From contig BDSI01000105.1 of assembly GCA_003117195.1 (NCBI GenBank), forward strand, positions 310,001 through 374,000: a stretch of DNA of 64,000 nucleotides, read 5' to 3'. How positions within the stretch are numbered: position 1 is the first letter of the stretch; each line of letters starts with the position of its first letter. Made by a program: the position numbers and the translations under genes. Of this stretch, positions 60,901-64,000 are shown piece by piece. This stretch comes from Eudorina sp. 2006-703-Eu-15 (taxonomy: Eukaryota; Chlorophyta; Chlorophyceae; Chlamydomonadales; Volvocaceae). The notes beneath the pieces were generated by a model. The model was not told where the DNA came from, did not search any database, and saw only the letters and a list, made by a program, of their open reading frames with translations.

Positions 60901-63710
60901 GCCCCGCTGCTGGACCCCGCCGCCCTCACACGCACCTGCAGCACCCGCTGTATGAGCTTGTCGTCCAGGTGGGTGAGGGGGATGGTGGAGTTGATGGAGA
61001 TGCCGCCCGTCTTGCGTTTCTTGAAGTAGATGTTGGGCGGCTGGCGGTTGAGGCGGATGCCCACGGCCTCCAACTCACGAGTCAGGATCTGTAGGGGTTG
61101 GGTGGGTTACGGTATACGAATTTGGTAGGTAAGGACGGACTGAGCTGGCCTGGGTTGGGTTGGGTTGGGTGCGGCCGGGTGGGTGTGGAAGGTAGCGGGG
61201 CAGGGCGGGGCGGAATGGTCTGGAGTCGGATGGGGTCTGCCGGATAGATAACCGCGGCGTGGAGTTTGGTGGGGTTGGGTTGGGTGGGTTAAGGTCAGTA
61301 CAGGTGTGCCTGGGGCAACCCGGTCTGGCCCAGCCGAGTCGCGTGTGGCATGGCTCCGCTTGCGATCCCGACCCCGACCCCATCCCGACCCCATCCCGAC
61401 CCCATCCCGACCCCGACCTCATCCCGACCCCATCCCGACCCCGACCTCATCCCGATCCCCCTGCCTACCTGTTTGTGGTAGAGGGGCTTGGTGGCGTCCA
61501 GCACCATCAGCAGCAGGTCGGCGCTCTTGCAAACGGCAATCACCTGCGGGCGGGAGGGGGGAAAGGGCCGCCAAGAAGAGGTGCGTGCGTGTTTGGGTAC
61601 GGGTATGGGTGACAAGGAACAAGTGTGGGGGTGTGTGTATTGTACAAGAAAGCTGACCCGGGTATGTGTGTGTGTATATGTGCGGGGTGTGGGTGTGCCC
61701 ATGGCCTTGGGGTGCGAGCGCGAACGGCGACTGTGGGTGTGGGCAACTTGTGTGCGACATGCCTTCTGGGTGGGCTGAACTGCACGGCCCAGCCGCAGCA
61801 AAGCAGCACTAGCACCAGCAGCAGCAGCGCCGGGATGGGGTTTCGGTGCGAGCAGCTGCGCTGCTCGCACCAAGTGTCCCAGTGCGCTGGCCACCCGCTG
61901 TACACCCGCCGTGGCTGCTCGCCCCCATCTTGCCCCTTGCACGCGGCAATTTTTATTTGCCTGCCGACCGTTCCACCCTGCCTGCGCCCCGTTCGGCTAT
62001 CCAGCCTCCCCACCGTCCCATCGAGCCAGCCCGGCTGCAGCGCGGGCCCCCGCCCCCGCCCCCGCGCTCCCACCCGCCCCCGCCCACCTGGCGACCTCGA
62101 CCCTTGCCCTCCGCGGCTCCTTCAATGATACCCGGCAGATCCAGCAGCTGGATCTTGGAATCATTGTAATGGATCACTCCAGGGATGCACGTAAGCGTCG
62201 TGAACTCGTACGCGGCCGCCTCTGATTCGGTGCCCGTCAGCAGCGTCAGCAGGGACGACTTGCCGACGGAGGGGAAGCCTGCGAACCGGGGCGCCCCACG
62301 GAGGGGAATGGATGCGGGGAGGGTGTGTGGGGTTTAGGACATTGGTAGACATGTTTAGACTACGTGGGGGGTCGTGCAGGTGGCCTCTCCGTGTGTTGGG
62401 CGGTTGCCAAGGCAGCTCGCGTCACGTGCCAAGGGCAAGGCAGCGCCCTCCAGATGGCGGTATGCCTGCTGCCCCTCCGTGTCTGTTTAACGGGCAAACC
62501 CGCCGCCGCCTCTGTGTACAAGAGCCAAGAGAACTGAGTCGCGAGAGGAGGGCTCAATCTCTGTATGCGTGTGTACAAACCCCCGCGATGCACCAGTGCC
62601 GACCCGGAGGACCAAAGCTCCATGTTCCCACGGCCCGGTAGCCGCCGCAGGGCAGGTCACAGCGGACGAGCGCAAGGCCTACAGCTCACCGATCAGAGCT
62701 ACGCGGCCATCGCCGTACTTCTGCACCTCGAAGCCGCTGCTGTCGCCGCCTCCCTACAATGATGACATCGCGCGGCAAGGGCATGGCGCGGGAGGAGGGC
62801 GGGGCGGTGCACGGATCAATCCACCCACATTACACTCCCCTCCCTCTCCCCTCCACACACACACCCCGCTCCTCCCGAGGTCCCCAGGGCCCGCACTCGC
62901 CGACCCCGCGGGGGAGCACTGTATGAGAGGCGGACGTGGGCCCATCCCATCCCACCCCTAACACCCGATTCGATCTCTTCAGCTGATTGCAGCTGACTGC
63001 AGCTGTTGCAGCTGATTGCAGCTGATTGCAGCTGATTGCAGCTGGGATTGCAATGTTGCGGGTTTGTGGCTCCTTGATGCGCCCCACCCCTCCACGTCAG
63101 TGCCGCGGCGCCACGCGTCACGCCGACCAGTGGCGTCCAGCGCTCTCTGGCCCATGGGGGAGCCAACGGGGCCGCATCCACCAACAACGCACGGCACCCC
63201 ACAGCCCCGCCAACCCGGCGAGCCCGAGGTCCCTTGCGTGGGTGCGGGTCTCCTCCTTCCTCCGAGCCGCTGCAACCAGCTGACCGCCAGGGCCCGGCCT
63301 GCGCCTCCGCATCGCGCTCCCTCCCTCTCGGGTGGTTCGCACCACTAAGTGGTTCGTCCCGGTGCGGGCGGGCGCCTGTCCCGAAGACGACCGTGGACCC
63401 CCCTGGGTGATCCCCCGCCGCCTTGCCGTGAGGCATATCGCAGGCGCCCCTCTTCCGGCAGAGCCCATTCCGGCCCGCGTGTGCCTCTCCTTCCCCAGGT
63501 GCCCCGGTGGGCAGGTCCTGCGTGTGACAAGTCCAACCCTGGTATCCCACGCGGTCCCCACCCCAATGTCCGGGCTGGGTGTGTCGGGGCTGTTTTCTGT
63601 TCAACCCCAATGCCCCCTCCGCGGCCCCCCACCTTGGAGGAGGGCGCCTGCAGCTCCGTACGCAGCTTGGCCAGGCGGGCCTTCAGCTGACCCAAGTGGT
63701 ACTCGGTGGC
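57913..63710 (-). CDS. DRG2: Developmentally regulated GTP-binding protein 2 (DRG2), N-terminus outside window
   Basis: DRG GTPases (TRAFAC class, Obg-HflX group) bind ribosomes with DFRP partners and support translation. Exons in gene order: 63710-63633, 62753-62690, 62278-62088, 61543-61469, 61088-60936, 60652-60578, 60181-60014, 59715-59596, 58752-58651 and 58026-57913. All are in phase, giving 379 residues; about 20 N-terminal residues lie past 64000. Visible are [16 protein letters not shown]1 GFPSVGKS, the switch region [13 protein letters not shown]3 [19 protein letters not shown], the inserted [20 protein letters not shown]4 NKVD and G5 SCSLK. The TGS domain ([12 protein letters not shown] to [20 protein letters not shown]) follows. 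The WGTS-PQR-G reading and KKVGAKPDF favour DRG2 over DRG1. An extension of about 33 residues rich in K, R, D and G follows the usual final IVKK. Confidence 0.93.
58577..58622. repeat. (CGCATC)n / (CGCACC)n hexanucleotide repeat
   Basis: About seven units in the last part of DRG2 intron sequence next to exon 9. Confidence 0.9.
59526..59568 (+). repeat. Dispersed motif cgggttttttttt-caatttaaccc
   Basis: Third member of the family at 41319 and 48129. It lies in the DRG2 intron directly beyond exon 8 (59596). Confidence 0.5.
60670..60692 (+). repeat. Partial dispersed repeat (left end) in DRG2
   Basis: It reads gggggtataggaaattgggg, within 20 nt of the exon 6 splice acceptor (60653). Confidence 0.55.
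61368..61460. repeat. Tandem repeat of catcccgacccc units
   Basis: Seven to eight imperfect 12-bp to 18-bp units (gaccccatccc, gacctcatccc) in a DRG2 intron between exons 4 and 5. Confidence 0.85.
62326..62367 (+). repeat. Dispersed intronic repeat, diverged copy in DRG2
   Basis: It reads ggggtttaggacattggtag, acatgtttagactacgtg: the left half of the family, with the right half missing. Confidence 0.6.
62984..63052. repeat. (gctgattgca)n tandem repeat in DRG2 intron
   Basis: Five to six units of gctgattgcag / gctgactgcag / gctgttgcag, the best of them perfect. Confidence 0.9.
63566..63606 (-). repeat. Dispersed repeat, partner of 52259-52305
   Basis: In reverse complement it reads gttgaacagaaaacagcccc, gacacacccagcccgg. 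It lies directly beyond the DRG2 exon that ends at 63633. Confidence 0.6.
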
Positions 63711-64000
63711 CTGGGGGGGAGAGGGAGAGGGTGCCGGGTACACTCGGCGTTGGGGTGGAGCCCTGGGCGCGAGGCAGGGTAACGCGGTGCGCGAGCGACG
63801 CGCTGACGGGAGGGGCAGGACCCCGGGGTCTGTCGCGTGGGATGCGCATTTTCTGTTTCCAGGTTCTGTGTGCAACGAGAGGGTGAGTTTTCAATGTCCT
63901 TGTTCAGGTGGGTAAGGGCCAAACCCAAAACCCACCCGTCCCCCGCGTCGATCCCATCGCGCGCCCGCTGCCACCCACACCCGCGCCAGCTGTGCAACAC
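63711..64000. other. DRG2 intron, first exon outside window
   Basis: The acceptor ccccccccag precedes the exon at 63710. I found no match to the expected N-terminal helix (ending ARTQKNK in relatives) up to 64000, so the start codon lies outside. Confidence 0.55.

Noticed and set aside
1..64000. Mating-type or sex-determining region
   Set aside because: The repeat-rich left part invites the idea, but I recognise no MID, MTD1, FUS1 or similar gene, and the sequence alone gives no support.

Overview
The window looks like nuclear DNA of a volvocine green alga (Chlorophyceae, Chlamydomonas/Volvox relatives). The evidence is many short GC-rich exons with strict GT-AG introns, plant-like eukaryotic genes, algal-type H2A and H2B genes with introns, LINE 3' ends of the kind seen in these algae, and heavy simple-sequence content. 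I cannot name the species. Gene models were assembled by hand: I joined exons where splice sites, reading-frame phase and family similarity all agree.

Left part (1 to about 22.6 kb): gene-poor, rich in palindromic four-base words (acgt, gtac, agct, gcatgc) and AAT/TTA runs. It holds two convergent copies of a proline dehydrogenase gene. The + copy (1-3659) is a decayed pseudogene. The - copy (12847-9115) is open over six exons. To their right lie 5'-truncated LINE copies (15.4-16.4 kb, 20.2-21.2 kb, plus short 3' ends), a tRNA-Thr(UGU) gene, and an old LINE fragment split by a 452-bp hAT-like MITE with a perfect 8-bp target-site duplication.

Middle part (24.4-42.5 kb): dense housekeeping genes. 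They are bystin/Enp1 (-, 11 exons, 40S ribosome assembly) with an inverted pair of identical tRNA-Pro genes inside intron 4; Mediator subunit MED7 (+, 5 exons), head-to-head with bystin; a small LITAF-domain membrane protein (+, 4 exons); a divergent H2B (-)/H2A (+) pair, each split by one intron; and a SirB1-like transglutaminase-fold protein (+).

Right part (42.5-64 kb): a 5-kb stretch without a recognised gene; a complete 8-exon gene for a large multi-pass membrane protein of about 1,373 residues (-, 54583-47470) with no firm family assignment; a 3.3-kb unassigned gap; and the GTPase gene DRG2 (-), whose first exon lies beyond the right edge.

Most recognised intact genes act in basic information processing (ribosome assembly, transcription, chromatin, translation GTPase, tRNA), and they form no pathway-specific cluster. 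The most unusual items are the inverted proline dehydrogenase duplication, the nested MITE, the tRNA pair inside the bystin intron, several dispersed repeats that sit mainly in introns, and the unassigned membrane protein.
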